64,000 bases of DNA from Streptomyces sp. BK208 (GTDB lineage Bacteria; Actinomycetota; Actinomycetes; Streptomycetales; Streptomycetaceae), in NCBI RefSeq assembly GCF_004364245.1, contig NZ_SOAV01000016.1:1-64000 (forward strand). Reading direction: 5' to 3'. Shown here piece after piece: positions 34,195 through 42,830 of the stretch (position 1 is its first letter; the number at the start of each line of letters is the position of its first letter). A model generated the notes under the pieces. It saw only the letters and a list, made by a program, of their open reading frames with translations. It made no database searches and was not told the DNA's origin. The position numbers and the translations under genes were made by a program.

Positions 34195-36024
34195 TCAGTC
34201 GAAGGTCTCGACGTACTCCTCGGTGGGGCCGAGGTCCGGCCGGTCCACGAGTGCGAGGTGCTCGCCGAACCGTTCGAGCTCCAGGACGGTGAGCGTGTTG
34301 GGGCCGGGGCGCAGGAAGGGGCCGGGCAGGTACAGGGTGGTCTGGGGGCCCACCTCCCAGTAGCGCCCGAGCAGGGCGTCGTTGACCCAGACGAAGCCCT
34401 TGGCGAAGCCCGGCAGGGCGAGGAAGGTGTCGGCGGGTCCGGTGAGGTCCAGGGACGCGGTGGCGAAGCCGGCGGTGCCGCCCGCGGGGGTGGCCGAGAC
34501 GGCGCGGGCGAGGTCGCGGGGCGACCACTCGTCCAGCGGGAGCCGGTGCATGGTCCAGCCGTGCACGAGCCGCCGCTCCACCCGCACCCCGCCGAGGATG
34601 CCCTTGCCCTGGCCCAGCAGCGGCCCGTAGTTGATCCTCCCCTGGTTCTCCACCAGCAGTTCCAGCCTGGTCCGCGTCCCCTTCCCGGTCAGGGAGAACG
34701 AGGAGGTCTCGCGGTCCAGCACGGCGACGGGCAGCCCGTCGGCGAACACCTGGGCCCGGTCGTGCAGGCCGGTCACGGTCACCTCGTGCTCGCCGCGGGG
34801 CAGCAGCGGCCGGGCCGTGTAGAGCACCAGGCCGGCCGACTGGCCGAGTTCCTCGAAGCTGAGCTGCGCGGGGGCGTGCACCGGCTCGGCCGTGGCGCGC
34901 AGCGCCGGTACGAGTTCCCCCCGCCGTGTCACCGGCAGGGTCCGGGGCGGCAGCAGGGGCGGATCGGCGGGCAGCGGCCGTCGTGGCGCGCTCCCGTCCC
35001 CGACCGCGGCGAACGTCTCCCGCAGCGCGTGGAACTTCGGGGTGAGCGCGCCGTGTTCGGCCACCGGGGCGTCGGAGTCGTAGCTGGTGACGGTCGGCAG
35101 GTAGCTGCCGCCCTCGTGGTTGGCCCCGGCCCACAGGCCGAAGTTGGTGCCGCCGTGCGCCATGTAGAGGCTGACCGAACCACCCGTGTCGAGAATGCCG
35201 CCCACGTCCCGGGCGGCGCTGCCGGACGACCGGACGTGGTGCTTCTCGCCCCAGTGGTCGAACCAGCCGTTCCAGAACTCCGCGCAGAGGAAGGGCTCCT
35301 CGGGCCGGCGCGAGCGCAGCAGCGCCGCGGCCTCGTCGGGCCGGGAGCCGAGGGTCGCGGTCGCCAGCTCGCCGGGCAGGGTGCCGCCGTCCTGCATCAG
35401 CGGGGTGGGTCCGTCCGCGGTGTAGAGGAGTTCGGTGACACCACGGTCCACCAAGGCGTCCCGTACCCAGCGCACATAGGCGCGGTCGTCGCCGTAACTG
35501 CCGTACTCGTTCTCGATCTGCACGGCCACCACCGGGCCGCCGTGCACGGCCTGGAGGGCCGCGATCCGCGGGACGAGCACGTCGAACCAGCGGCCGACCG
35601 CGTCCAGGTACGGCCGGTGGCTGGTGCGCGGCCGCATGCCGGGGACGCCGGTGAGCCAGGCCGGCAGTCCGCCGTTGTCCCACTCGGCGCAGATGTAGGG
35701 TCCGGGCCGCAGCATGAGGTCGAGGCCGGTGCGCTGGGCCAGCCCGGCGAAGCGCGCGAGGTCGCGCCAGCCGTCGAAACGGGCCTCACCGGGGCGCCGC
35801 TCGTGGAAGTTCCACGGGACGTAGGTGTCCACGGTGTTGAGCCCGAGAGCCGCCACCCGTTCGAGGCGGTCGGCCCACTGGTCGGGGTGGACGCGGAAGT
35901 AGTGCAGCGAGCCGGACAGGACGCGGTGCGCACGTCCGGCCCGCAGCAGCGTCCCACCGGAGTACGTCAGGGTGGCCGCGGCACGTACGGCGCCGGTCGC
36001 GGACGGGATGCTGGGGAGGGTCAC
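34195..36024 (-). CDS. Beta-galactosidase, glycoside hydrolase family 35
   Basis: 609 aa. The TIM barrel (about 25-340) contains GSLHYFRVHPDQWADRLERV, the acid/base Glu173 in QIENEYGSYG and the nucleophile Glu249 in CAEFWNGWFDHWG. C-terminal jelly-roll domains run to residue 609. There is no signal peptide, so it cleaves terminal beta-galactosides in the cytosol. GGAG six nucleotides before the GTG at 36024 fixes the start. It is divergent from a LacI regulator; TGTTATCGAT sites lie 40 and 95 bp upstream. Confidence 0.93.
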   Translation of the reverse strand: MTLPSIPSATGAVRAAATLTYSGGTLLRAGRAHRVLSGSLHYFRVHPDQWADRLERVAALGLNTVDTYVPWNFHERRPGEARFDGWRDLARFAGLAQRTGLDLMLRPGPYICAEWDNGGLPAWLTGVPGMRPRTSHRPYLDAVGRWFDVLVPRIAALQAVHGGPVVAVQIENEYGSYGDDRAYVRWVRDALVDRGVTELLYTADGPTPLMQDGGTLPGELATATLGSRPDEAAALLRSRRPEEPFLCAEFWNGWFDHWGEKHHVRSSGSAARDVGGILDTGGSVSLYMAHGGTNFGLWAGANHEGGSYLPTVTSYDSDAPVAEHGALTPKFHALRETFAAVGDGSAPRRPLPADPPLLPPRTLPVTRRGELVPALRATAEPVHAPAQLSFEELGQSAGLVLYTARPLLPRGEHEVTVTGLHDRAQVFADGLPVAVLDRETSSFSLTGKGTRTRLELLVENQGRINYGPLLGQGKGILGGVRVERRLVHGWTMHRLPLDEWSPRDLARAVSATPAGGTAGFATASLDLTGPADTFLALPGFAKGFVWVNDALLGRYWEVGPQTTLYLPGPFLRPGPNTLTVLELERFGEHLALVDRPDLGPTEEYVETFD

Positions 36025-36063
36025 TGGGGACTCCGGTGCTCGTGCCCGTACCGGGCGCCCGCT

Positions 36064-36203
36064 TGTTATCGATCTCTCGGCGGAGTCCGGTGCTGCCGGG
36101 GTCGACTATGGCAGACGATGTTATCGATGCCAACAGCTTGGCACGGAGAAGCCCGCACGGCCTCGGCGTCACGGGCGATCGCCGATGTCAGCGATATCAT
36201 CGC
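36064..36203. promoter_or_regulatory. Repeated LacI-type half-sites between GH35 and LacI genes
   Basis: TGTTATCGAT occurs at 36064-36073 and again at 36119-36128, 55 bp apart (about five helical turns), each centred on the palindrome ATCGAT. A third element GCGAT-ATC-ATCGC lies at 36191-36203, 26 bp before the LacI start. Spacing and symmetry suit cooperative or looping repression of both divergent genes. Confidence 0.6.
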
Positions 36204-36228
36204 GGGGAGGTCGTCGAGGAAGGCGCGT

Positions 36229-37272
36229 ATGGCGAAGCAGGGCGGCGGGCAACGCCCGCCGGGGATGACGGACGTGGCCCGGGCCGCCGGGGTGTCCGCG
36301 CAGACGGTGTCGCGGGTGCTCTCCGGGCATCCGAACGTGCGGGAGGAGACCCGGGCCGAGGTGCTGGCCGCGGTGGCCCGGCTCGGCTACCGGCGCAACA
36401 ACGCGGCGCGCATGCTGTCCTCCGGGCGCAGTCGCACCATCGGCGTGGTGACGCTGCGGACCACCTTCTACTCCCGTGCCGCCCTGATGTCGGGCATCGA
36501 AGGCGCCGCGCAGAGCGTCGGGTACGCGGTGAGCACCGCCACCACCTCCTCGCTCGACACCTTCGCCATCGAGTCCGCCCTGTCCCGGCTCACCGACCAG
36601 GGGGTCGAGGGGATCATCCTGTCGGTGCCGCTGATCAACGGCAGCACCGGGCTGGAGGAACTCACCCGTGCCACGCCGACCCTCACCATCGACGGCTCCC
36701 GCACCGACGCCACCGAGGTCGTGGCGGTGGACCAGTCGCTGACGGCCACGTTGGCCACCCGGCACCTGCTGGACCTGGGGCACGAGACCGTCTGGCACCT
36801 GGCGGGCCCGGCCGAGTGGCTGGAGGCCGCCAGCAGGCGCGACGGCTGGCGTACGACGCTGGAGGCGGCGGGACGGACGGTGCCGCCGCCCCTGGAGGGC
36901 GACTGGTCGCCCGCGTCCGGCTACCGTGCCGGACTCGTCCTGGGCCGGATCCCGGACGTGACCGCGGTGTTCGTGGCGAGCGACGAGATGGCCTTCGGCG
37001 TGGTGCGGGCGCTGCGGGAACTGGGGCGGCGGGTGCCCGAGGACGTCTCCGTGGTCGGTGTCGACGACATCGAACTGGCCGAGTACTGCGCTCCGCCGCT
37101 GACCACGGTCGCCCAGCCGTTCGCGCAGATGGGCGAACTCGCCGTGTCCCACCTGCTGCGCTACATCGCGGCCCCGGAGACGGTGCCGGAGCCGGCGTCG
37201 GTGGAGCCCCGCCTCGTCGTCCGCGCGAGCACCGCCGCCGCGGCGGCGGGCCCGCGGGCGGTCAGGGACTGA
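36229..37272 (+). CDS. LacI family transcriptional regulator
   Basis: 347 aa from the ATG at 36229 preceded by GAGGAAGG. HTH: GMTDVARAAGVSAQTVSRVL; hinge: RLGYRRNNAARMLSSGRSRT; effector domain residues about 65-340 (VVGVDDIELAEYCAPPLTTV). It is divergent from the GH35-RICIN genes and is their likely repressor through the TGTTATCGAT sites. It overlaps the 3' end of the convergent glycosidase gene by 11 bp. Confidence 0.93.
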   Translation: MAKQGGGQRPPGMTDVARAAGVSAQTVSRVLSGHPNVREETRAEVLAAVARLGYRRNNAARMLSSGRSRTIGVVTLRTTFYSRAALMSGIEGAAQSVGYAVSTATTSSLDTFAIESALSRLTDQGVEGIILSVPLINGSTGLEELTRATPTLTIDGSRTDATEVVAVDQSLTATLATRHLLDLGHETVWHLAGPAEWLEAASRRDGWRTTLEAAGRTVPPPLEGDWSPASGYRAGLVLGRIPDVTAVFVASDEMAFGVVRALRELGRRVPEDVSVVGVDDIELAEYCAPPLTTVAQPFAQMGELAVSHLLRYIAAPETVPEPASVEPRLVVRASTAAAAAGPRAVRD

Positions 37273-39223
37273 GCGGCCGGGGGCCCAGAGCGGTCCGCAG
37301 GGCCAGCGGGGTGGCGGCGGCCCAGGCCTGCGGCGAACAGGAGTGGGGATAGGGCACCGGGGCGGCGGTGGCCGAGCGGTCGTAGCCGGCGAGGACCTCG
37401 GGAAGCCGGTGGCCGTGGTGGGCCGCCGCCGCGACGAGTCCCTCGGCGACGGCGCGCACCTCTCGGGTGAGGCCGTACCTGGCCAGGCCCAGGACGATGA
37501 CCGCGTTGTCGTGCGGCCAGGCGCTGCCCCGGTGGTACGACAGCGGGTGGTAGGGCCGCTGGCCCGCGGCGAGGGTCCGGATCGCCCAGCCGGAGAAGAA
37601 GTCCGGCTCCAGCAGACGCCGGCCCACCCGGCGGGCGCGCTCGTCGTCCAGGATGCCCGACCACAGCAGGTGCCCGGCGTCCGACGCGAGCGCGTCCGCC
37701 TGGCGGCCGGCGCCGTCCAGCGCGAGGGCGGGGAAGTCCGCCCGCGGCATCCAGAAGTCGGCCGCGAAGCGGTCCCGCAGCCGGGCGGCGCTCTCGCGCA
37801 GCCGTCGCGCGTACCCCGCGTCCCGCCAGACGCCGTCGGCGAGTTCGGCCGTGCGCAGGAGAGCGTCGTAGGCGTAGCCCTGCGCCTCGCAGACCGCGAC
37901 CGGCCCCTCGGCCTGGGTTCCGTCGCGGAAGCAGACGGCGCCCGCGGAGTCCTTCCAGTTCTGGTTGACCAGCCCGCCCGGGTCGGGCTCGTAGACGAGG
38001 TAACCGTGCTCGTCCAGGCCGCCGTCGGTGAACATCCAGTCGACGGCGCGACGGGCGTGCCGCTCAAGCCGTTCGGCGACGGACCGGTCGCCGGTGGCCT
38101 CGTGGTGGGCGTGCAGCAGGACGAGGAAGAGCGGCGTGGCGTCGACGGCACCGTAGTAGCGGCCGTAGGGGACCTGCCGGAAGTGGGCGAGTTCGCCGTG
38201 CCGGGTCTCGTGCACGATGCGTCCCGGCTGCTCGCCGCTGAAGGGGTCGTGGCGCCGGCCCTGGGTCGCGGCGAGCGCGCTGAGCACGGCGGCCGCCGTC
38301 GCGGGCCGGTAGGGCAGCAGGAAGAAGGAGGTCAGCAGGGAGTCGCGGCCGAACAGGGTGAGGAACCACGGGATGCCGGCGGCCGGGACCCGTACGTCCT
38401 CACCGTCGACGCCGGGCACCGGGACGGTCAGCAGGTCGATGTCGGCGAGCCCGCGTTCGCAGGTGCGGGTCAGGTCGTCCGTCGCGGCCCCGGCCCGTGG
38501 CGCAGCCCCTGCGGCGGTGCGGCCGGCCCACGCGGCGGAGGGCACGGTGCAGGACGCGGCGCCGGGCCCGGGCCGGCCGTGCGGGTGGGCCCGGACGGTC
38601 AGGTGCAGGTCGGCGCGGCCGTGCGCGTCGAGCGGGAGGTGCCAGGTCAACGTCCGCGCGGTGGCACCGGGTTCCCCCGGTACGGGCGCCGAACTGTCCG
38701 GGGCCGGGCGGCAGACGATCTCCGTCCGGGCGTGCCAGTCGGCCCGCCGGTAGTCGAGGACCAGCCCGTCGGCGGTCTCCTGGGCCGTGTACCGCGCGCC
38801 GGGCTTGGCGTAGTGGCGGTCGTCGGCGCGCAGTTCGAAGAGGTCGGCGAAGTCGGCGTCGACGGTGAGGTCGAGCCGGGCGGTCACGGCGTCCGGGCGG
38901 TTGCTGACCACGCCGAGGTGCTCGGTGAGGGTGCCCGCGGCGACGCTCTGGCGGCGGAAGACGGTGTAGGCGGGCGGCTGGTCGCGGGTGCCCTCGGGGG
39001 TGAGCACACAGGCGGCCGTGTCGTCGTTCTCCTGGGTGGCGGGCATCAGCGCGGTGGGGGCGGTGCCGTCGACGGTCAGCCGCCAGCGGCTGAGGTGCCG
39101 GGCGTCCTGACGGAACAGCCCGTCGGGCGCCGAGCCGCGGACGCCGCTGATCCCGCCGTCGGCGGCGAGCCGGACGAAGGTGGCGTCGCGCACCAGTTGG
39201 ACGCGGGAATCGGCCGCGGTCAT
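37262..39223 (-). CDS. Glycogen-debranching-like glycosidase (amylo-alpha-1,6-glucosidase family)
   Basis: 653 aa. The N-terminal domain (about 1-230) is the glycogen-debranching N-terminal fold (FRQDARHLSRWRLTVDG), and the C-terminal (alpha/alpha)6 barrel carries AGIPWFLTLFGRDSLLTS and QNWKDSAGAVCFRDG, where acidic residues should be catalytic. No signal peptide. Its ATG overlaps the stop of the preceding glycosidase gene (ATGA), the last of a four-gene leftward operon with isomerase and dehydrogenase. The family contains enzymes on varied alpha-glycosides; the substrate here is unknown. Confidence 0.88.
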   Translation of the reverse strand: MTAADSRVQLVRDATFVRLAADGGISGVRGSAPDGLFRQDARHLSRWRLTVDGTAPTALMPATQENDDTAACVLTPEGTRDQPPAYTVFRRQSVAAGTLTEHLGVVSNRPDAVTARLDLTVDADFADLFELRADDRHYAKPGARYTAQETADGLVLDYRRADWHARTEIVCRPAPDSSAPVPGEPGATARTLTWHLPLDAHGRADLHLTVRAHPHGRPGPGAASCTVPSAAWAGRTAAGAAPRAGAATDDLTRTCERGLADIDLLTVPVPGVDGEDVRVPAAGIPWFLTLFGRDSLLTSFFLLPYRPATAAAVLSALAATQGRRHDPFSGEQPGRIVHETRHGELAHFRQVPYGRYYGAVDATPLFLVLLHAHHEATGDRSVAERLERHARRAVDWMFTDGGLDEHGYLVYEPDPGGLVNQNWKDSAGAVCFRDGTQAEGPVAVCEAQGYAYDALLRTAELADGVWRDAGYARRLRESAARLRDRFAADFWMPRADFPALALDGAGRQADALASDAGHLLWSGILDDERARRVGRRLLEPDFFSGWAIRTLAAGQRPYHPLSYHRGSAWPHDNAVIVLGLARYGLTREVRAVAEGLVAAAAHHGHRLPEVLAGYDRSATAAPVPYPHSCSPQAWAAATPLALRTALGPRPLSP

Positions 39224-40794
39224 GGCAGGGGCTCCGTCGTGTCGTGGTCCGTGGGTCGTCGGCCGGCCGGGGCGCGGTCCGTACGATCGCGGTCCGCGCG
39301 GTCGCGGTCCGCGCGGTCGCGGTCCGCGCGGTCGCGGTCCGCCCGGTGGTGGCCGCTCGGGTCGTGCGCCGACCGGTCGTCGCCGGTCGGATCGTCGCCG
39401 GCCGGGTCGTGTGCCGCCCCGTCGTCGCCGGCCAGGTCGTGGTCGTCGGGGTCGGCGGTCAGCAGGTCGAGCGCCAGGGCGGCGGTCCAGGAGAAGTGCC
39501 GGGTGCCGCAGGCCGCACCGGTGGAGGGGTCGACGTACTCGGCGAAGCCGGAGCGTCCGGCCTCGGCGAGGAGGCCGCTGCGCAGCCGCGCGGCGTCCGG
39601 CCCGAGGCCGTGGGTGCGCAGTCCCCGCTCGATCAGCCAGGCGGTGTTGAACCAGGCGGGCCCGCGCCAGTACCGGGTGGGGTGGAAGGCGTGGCCGGTC
39701 AGGTCGTAGCTCGGGACCAGCGCCGTGGCGGGGGCGCTGAAGCGCGGGCCGGTGAGTGTGGCGTGCAGGCGCCGGACGACGTCCCGCGGCAGGCCGGGGA
39801 CGACGAGCGGGATCAGCCCGCTGACGCTCCCTTCCTCGACCAGGGTGCCGGCGTGCAGGTCGCGCACGCGGAACAGGCCGGCCTCCGGGGCCCACAGCCG
39901 GCGCACCAGCGCCCGGGTCAGACCGGCGGCCCGCTCCGTGTGCCGGCGCGCGGGCAGGCCCAGTTCGCGGGACATGGCCGCGAGGGCCAGTTCGCTCACG
40001 ATCAGCAGCGCGTTGAAGGCGGGGTCCTCCACGGCGAAGCGGTGCCGCACGAGACGGTCGTCGTATCCGGCGTCCCGGTACTCGGTGGCCAGCCGCACGT
40101 AGCGGCCGTAGTCGAGGTCGGTGGGCCGGTCGGCGGGGTGACCGTGGTCGAGGTCGGCGCGCCGGAAGGTGCCGGACGGGCTGGGTTCGACCCGCCGCAG
40201 GGCCCGGTCCCAGCCGGGACTGTTGTCCATGCCGGGTTCCCACGGGTGGACGACGGCCGCGAGGCCCCCGCCGCCGAGGTCGCGGCGGTCGAGCAGGTAG
40301 TCGTGCCAGGCGGCGAGCCTCGGCCGGACGCGGGCGAGGAAGCCGCGGCGCCGTGACTCGGCCGGGTCGGCCAGGTGGACGAGCCAGGCGGCCAGGGCGT
40401 GCACGGGCGGCTGGACGATGCCGGAGGTCTCGGTGGACGGGGGTGCGCCGGCGTCCCGGCCCGCCGAGGAGGACTGCCAGAAGTCGGGGCTCGGGAAGTA
40501 GGCGCCGTGCGGCAGGTCGGGGTTGAAGACGATGTGGGGCACGCGCCCGTCGGCCCACTGCGCGGCCAGCAGCGACTCCAGTTCCCGCTGGGCGCGGCGC
40601 ACCGAGAGGTGGCGCAGTCCGATGGCGACGAAGGCGGAGTCCCAGCTCCACTGGTGCGGGTAGAGGGTGCGCGAAGGGACGGTGGAGGCGCCGGTCCAGT
40701 TGTCGAGCAGGACCCGCGCCGCACCGCGCCGCAGGGTCAGGTCCGCGGGCGCGGTGGGCGCGGGCCGGTCCAGGAGGTCCAGGGGGGTGCTCAC
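39220..40794 (-). CDS. MGH1/trehalase-like (alpha/alpha)6 glycosidase with low-complexity tail
   Basis: 524 aa. The barrel (about 1-445) contains YPHQWSWDSAFVAIGLRHL, HPWEPGMDNSPGWD (catalytic acid region) and RYWRGPAWFNTAWLIERGL, matching MGH1-type glycoside hydrolases related to glucosylglycerate hydrolase and GH63. Residues 446-524 are an Asp/Arg/His-rich tail with repeated DRADR units encoded by 15-bp DNA repeats, not part of the fold. The GTG overlaps the stop of the isomerase gene (GTGA). Catalysis on a small alpha-glycoside is inferred. Confidence 0.87.
   Translation of the reverse strand: MSTPLDLLDRPAPTAPADLTLRRGAARVLLDNWTGASTVPSRTLYPHQWSWDSAFVAIGLRHLSVRRAQRELESLLAAQWADGRVPHIVFNPDLPHGAYFPSPDFWQSSSAGRDAGAPPSTETSGIVQPPVHALAAWLVHLADPAESRRRGFLARVRPRLAAWHDYLLDRRDLGGGGLAAVVHPWEPGMDNSPGWDRALRRVEPSPSGTFRRADLDHGHPADRPTDLDYGRYVRLATEYRDAGYDDRLVRHRFAVEDPAFNALLIVSELALAAMSRELGLPARRHTERAAGLTRALVRRLWAPEAGLFRVRDLHAGTLVEEGSVSGLIPLVVPGLPRDVVRRLHATLTGPRFSAPATALVPSYDLTGHAFHPTRYWRGPAWFNTAWLIERGLRTHGLGPDAARLRSGLLAEAGRSGFAEYVDPSTGAACGTRHFSWTAALALDLLTADPDDHDLAGDDGAAHDPAGDDPTGDDRSAHDPSGHHRADRDRADRDRADRDRADRDRTDRAPAGRRPTDHDTTEPLP
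39288..39343. repeat. 15-bp tandem repeat within the glycosidase gene
   Basis: About 3.7 copies of a 15-bp unit (CGCGGTCCGCGCGGT in + orientation) encode successive Arg/Asp/Ala pentapeptides in the tail of the MGH1-type glycosidase. Degenerate GTCGTCGCCGG units continue to about 39430. Such repeats can change copy number by slippage. Confidence 0.75.
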
Positions 40795-41591
40795 GCGCCC
40801 GACCTCTTGAGGAAGGCGGGTACGGAACGCACGGCCTGGACGGGGTCGCCGGTCAGCCGGCATTCGAGGGCGAGGTGGCCGTCGTAGCCGACGGTGTGCA
40901 GGGCGCCGAGCCAGGCCGGCCAGTCGAGGTGTCCGGCGCCCGGCTGGAAGCGGTTGGAGTCGGAGACCTGGGCGTGGCCGATGACGTCGGCGTGGGCGAC
41001 GATCGCGGCCGCCGGGTCGGTCTCCTCGATGTTCATGTGGTAGCTGTCGATGCCGATGCGCACGGAGTCCAGGCCGACGGCGCGGATCAGGTCGGCGGCC
41101 TGGTCGAGGCGGTTGACCATGTGGTCCTCGTAGCGGTTGAGCGGCTCGAGGAAGAGCGTGACGCCCTCGCTGCGGGCGTGCTCGCCGAGTTCGGTGAGTC
41201 CGGCGAGGAGCACCTCGCGGTCCTCCTCCTCGGTGCGCGGCGGCTCGAAGGGCGGCAGACGGCGGGAGAACATGCCGTACGAGGCGGGGGTCTGGGCGCC
41301 CACGCCGCCGATCTCGGCGATGACGGTGAGCTGGGACTTCATCTGGGCGACGGCGTCGCGGCGCAGGTCCTCGTCGAAGGCGCCGAGGAAGTGCAGCATG
41401 TCGACGCAGACGGTCGGCATGACCACACCGTCCCGGCGGGCCTGCCGCAGTTCCTCGCGGCGGGAGGCGAAGTGGAAGTCGCCCTTGCCGCGCAGTTCGA
41501 CGGCGTCGTAGCCGGCCTGGAGGGCGAAGTCCCACTTGGCCTGCAGGGTGTCTCCCGGCAGCAGTTGTTCCTGGACAGCGGTCTTGAGCAT
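40791..41591 (-). CDS. Sugar phosphate isomerase/epimerase family TIM barrel
   Basis: 266 aa, an AP-endonuclease-2-like xylose isomerase fold. Metal ligands are visible in TLFLEPLNRYEDH, IGIDSYHMNIEE (Asp/His), GHAQVSDSNRFQPGAGHLDW and LALECRLTGD (final Glu). Such proteins isomerise or dehydrate keto-sugars or act on 3-keto-glycosides. It ends in a GTGA overlap with the MGH1 glycosidase gene and begins 23 nt after the dehydrogenase gene. Together with that dehydrogenase it suggests an oxidise-then-isomerise step in glycoside breakdown. Confidence 0.88.
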   Translation of the reverse strand: MLKTAVQEQLLPGDTLQAKWDFALQAGYDAVELRGKGDFHFASRREELRQARRDGVVMPTVCVDMLHFLGAFDEDLRRDAVAQMKSQLTVIAEIGGVGAQTPASYGMFSRRLPPFEPPRTEEEDREVLLAGLTELGEHARSEGVTLFLEPLNRYEDHMVNRLDQAADLIRAVGLDSVRIGIDSYHMNIEETDPAAAIVAHADVIGHAQVSDSNRFQPGAGHLDWPAWLGALHTVGYDGHLALECRLTGDPVQAVRSVPAFLKRSGA

Positions 41592-41614
41592 GGGGTGCCT
41601 CGGCCTTTCGGGGC

Positions 41615-42706
41615 TCAGAATTCCAGGACGACCTGCAGCGCCTCGGCGGGCCGCTCGTCCAGCAGTACGTAGGCGTCGGCCGCGTCGGCGACGGGGACGA
41701 CGTGGCTCACCAGGGAGTCGACGTCCACCTGGCCCTCGGCGACCAGGCGCAGGAAGGTCCGCTGGAGGCGTTCGACGCTCCAGCGGTTGGACAGCTGGGG
41801 CGGGACGCCGCCGATCTGGGAGCAGATCAGCTGGACCCGGTTGTGGTGGAACTCGTCGCCGAGGCGCAGACCGATGCCGTCGCCCTGGTAGAAGCCGGAG
41901 GCCACCACCCGGCCGCCGGCCGCGACCGAGCGCAGCGCCTCGTGCAGGGCCGGGTAGGCGCCGCTGATCTCGATGGCGAGATCGGCGCCGAGGCCGCCGG
42001 TGGCCTCGCGGACGCGTTCGGCGACGGCGTCGGTACGGGCGTTGAGGGTGTGCCGGGCACCGTAGCGCTTCGCGGTCTCCAGGCGGCCGTCGAGGGCGTC
42101 CACGGCGGTGACGCGAGCGCCGCTGAGCCGGGCGAGGCGGGTGGTGAGCAGGCCGATGACGCCCTGCCCGAACACGGCGACGTCCTCCCCGAGGTGGATG
42201 TCGCCGGCCAGGACGGCGTTGTACGCGATGGCCCCGACCCGGGCGAACGCTCCGGCGAGCGGTTCGAGGCCGGCCGGCAGGGTGTGGCCGATCATGCGCT
42301 CCGCGGGGACGATGCCCTCGCTGCGGTGGCCCCAGATGCCCCACACCAGGTCGCCGGGGACCGGCAGGCCCGGGGTGCCGGTCAGTTCCGGGGAGACCTC
42401 GACGACCTCGCCGACCTCGGAGTAGCCCCAGCCGGCCACCGGGTACTCGATGCCGGGCGCCCCGTCGCGGAACAGGCGCGCTTCGGGGTCCCAGGTCCGG
42501 GTCAGGTAGGGGTTGGTGCCGCGGTAGGCGGTCAGCTCGGTGCCGGCGGAGATGCCCGAGTAGCGGGTGCGCACCCGCAGATGACCGGGCGGCAGTTCGG
42601 TCCTGCTGTGCTCGGCGACCTCCACCTGGCGAGGACCGGTGAACTGGACGACGCGCTCCACGGACGACACGGAGGGAGCGGGCGGCACGGGCGGCACGGA
42701 TGACAC
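41615..42706 (-). CDS. Zinc-type medium-chain dehydrogenase (GISAGTE subgroup)
   Basis: 363 aa MDR fold. The GroES-like domain begins VVQFTGPRQVEVAEH; the Rossmann domain shows VAVFGQGVIGLLTTRLA and VTAVDALDGRLETAKR. The usual zinc Cys of GxCGTD is replaced by YSGISAGTELTAYRG, as in a distinct MDR subgroup, so catalytic zinc may be absent or held differently. GGAG five nucleotides before the GTG start at 42706. First gene of the leftward operon, divergent from the ABC importer. It may oxidise a sugar hydroxyl; substrate unknown. Confidence 0.87.
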   Translation of the reverse strand: MSSVPPVPPAPSVSSVERVVQFTGPRQVEVAEHSRTELPPGHLRVRTRYSGISAGTELTAYRGTNPYLTRTWDPEARLFRDGAPGIEYPVAGWGYSEVGEVVEVSPELTGTPGLPVPGDLVWGIWGHRSEGIVPAERMIGHTLPAGLEPLAGAFARVGAIAYNAVLAGDIHLGEDVAVFGQGVIGLLTTRLARLSGARVTAVDALDGRLETAKRYGARHTLNARTDAVAERVREATGGLGADLAIEISGAYPALHEALRSVAAGGRVVASGFYQGDGIGLRLGDEFHHNRVQLICSQIGGVPPQLSNRWSVERLQRTFLRLVAEGQVDVDSLVSHVVPVADAADAYVLLDERPAEALQVVLEF

Positions 42707-42733
42707 GGGGGCTCCGGAAGGGTTGCTGATGCG

Positions 42734-42762
42734 GTTGCGTCGACAATATCCGCAACTTAAGT
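42734..42762. promoter_or_regulatory. Candidate operator between the divergent glycoside operons
   Basis: GTTGCG (42734-42739) is repeated inverted as CGCAAC (42751-42756) across an AT-rich 11-nt centre (TCGACAATATC), overlapping the palindrome ACTTAAGT (42755-42762). A possible promoter TTGTCA (42764-42769) / TGTGAT (42787-42792, 17-nt spacer) for the rightward operon follows. The ROK regulator of that operon is the likely binder. Confidence 0.45.
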
Positions 42763-42830
42763 CTTGTCAACACGCAAAAGTGATGCTGTGATGCGTGACG
42801 AGCAGACGTAAGCCGGAACGAGGACACTCA

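Noticed and set aside
39288-39343. Short regular repeats considered as a CRISPR array
   Set aside because: The 15-bp units are contiguous with no spacers, lie in frame inside a gene, and there are no cas genes in the window.
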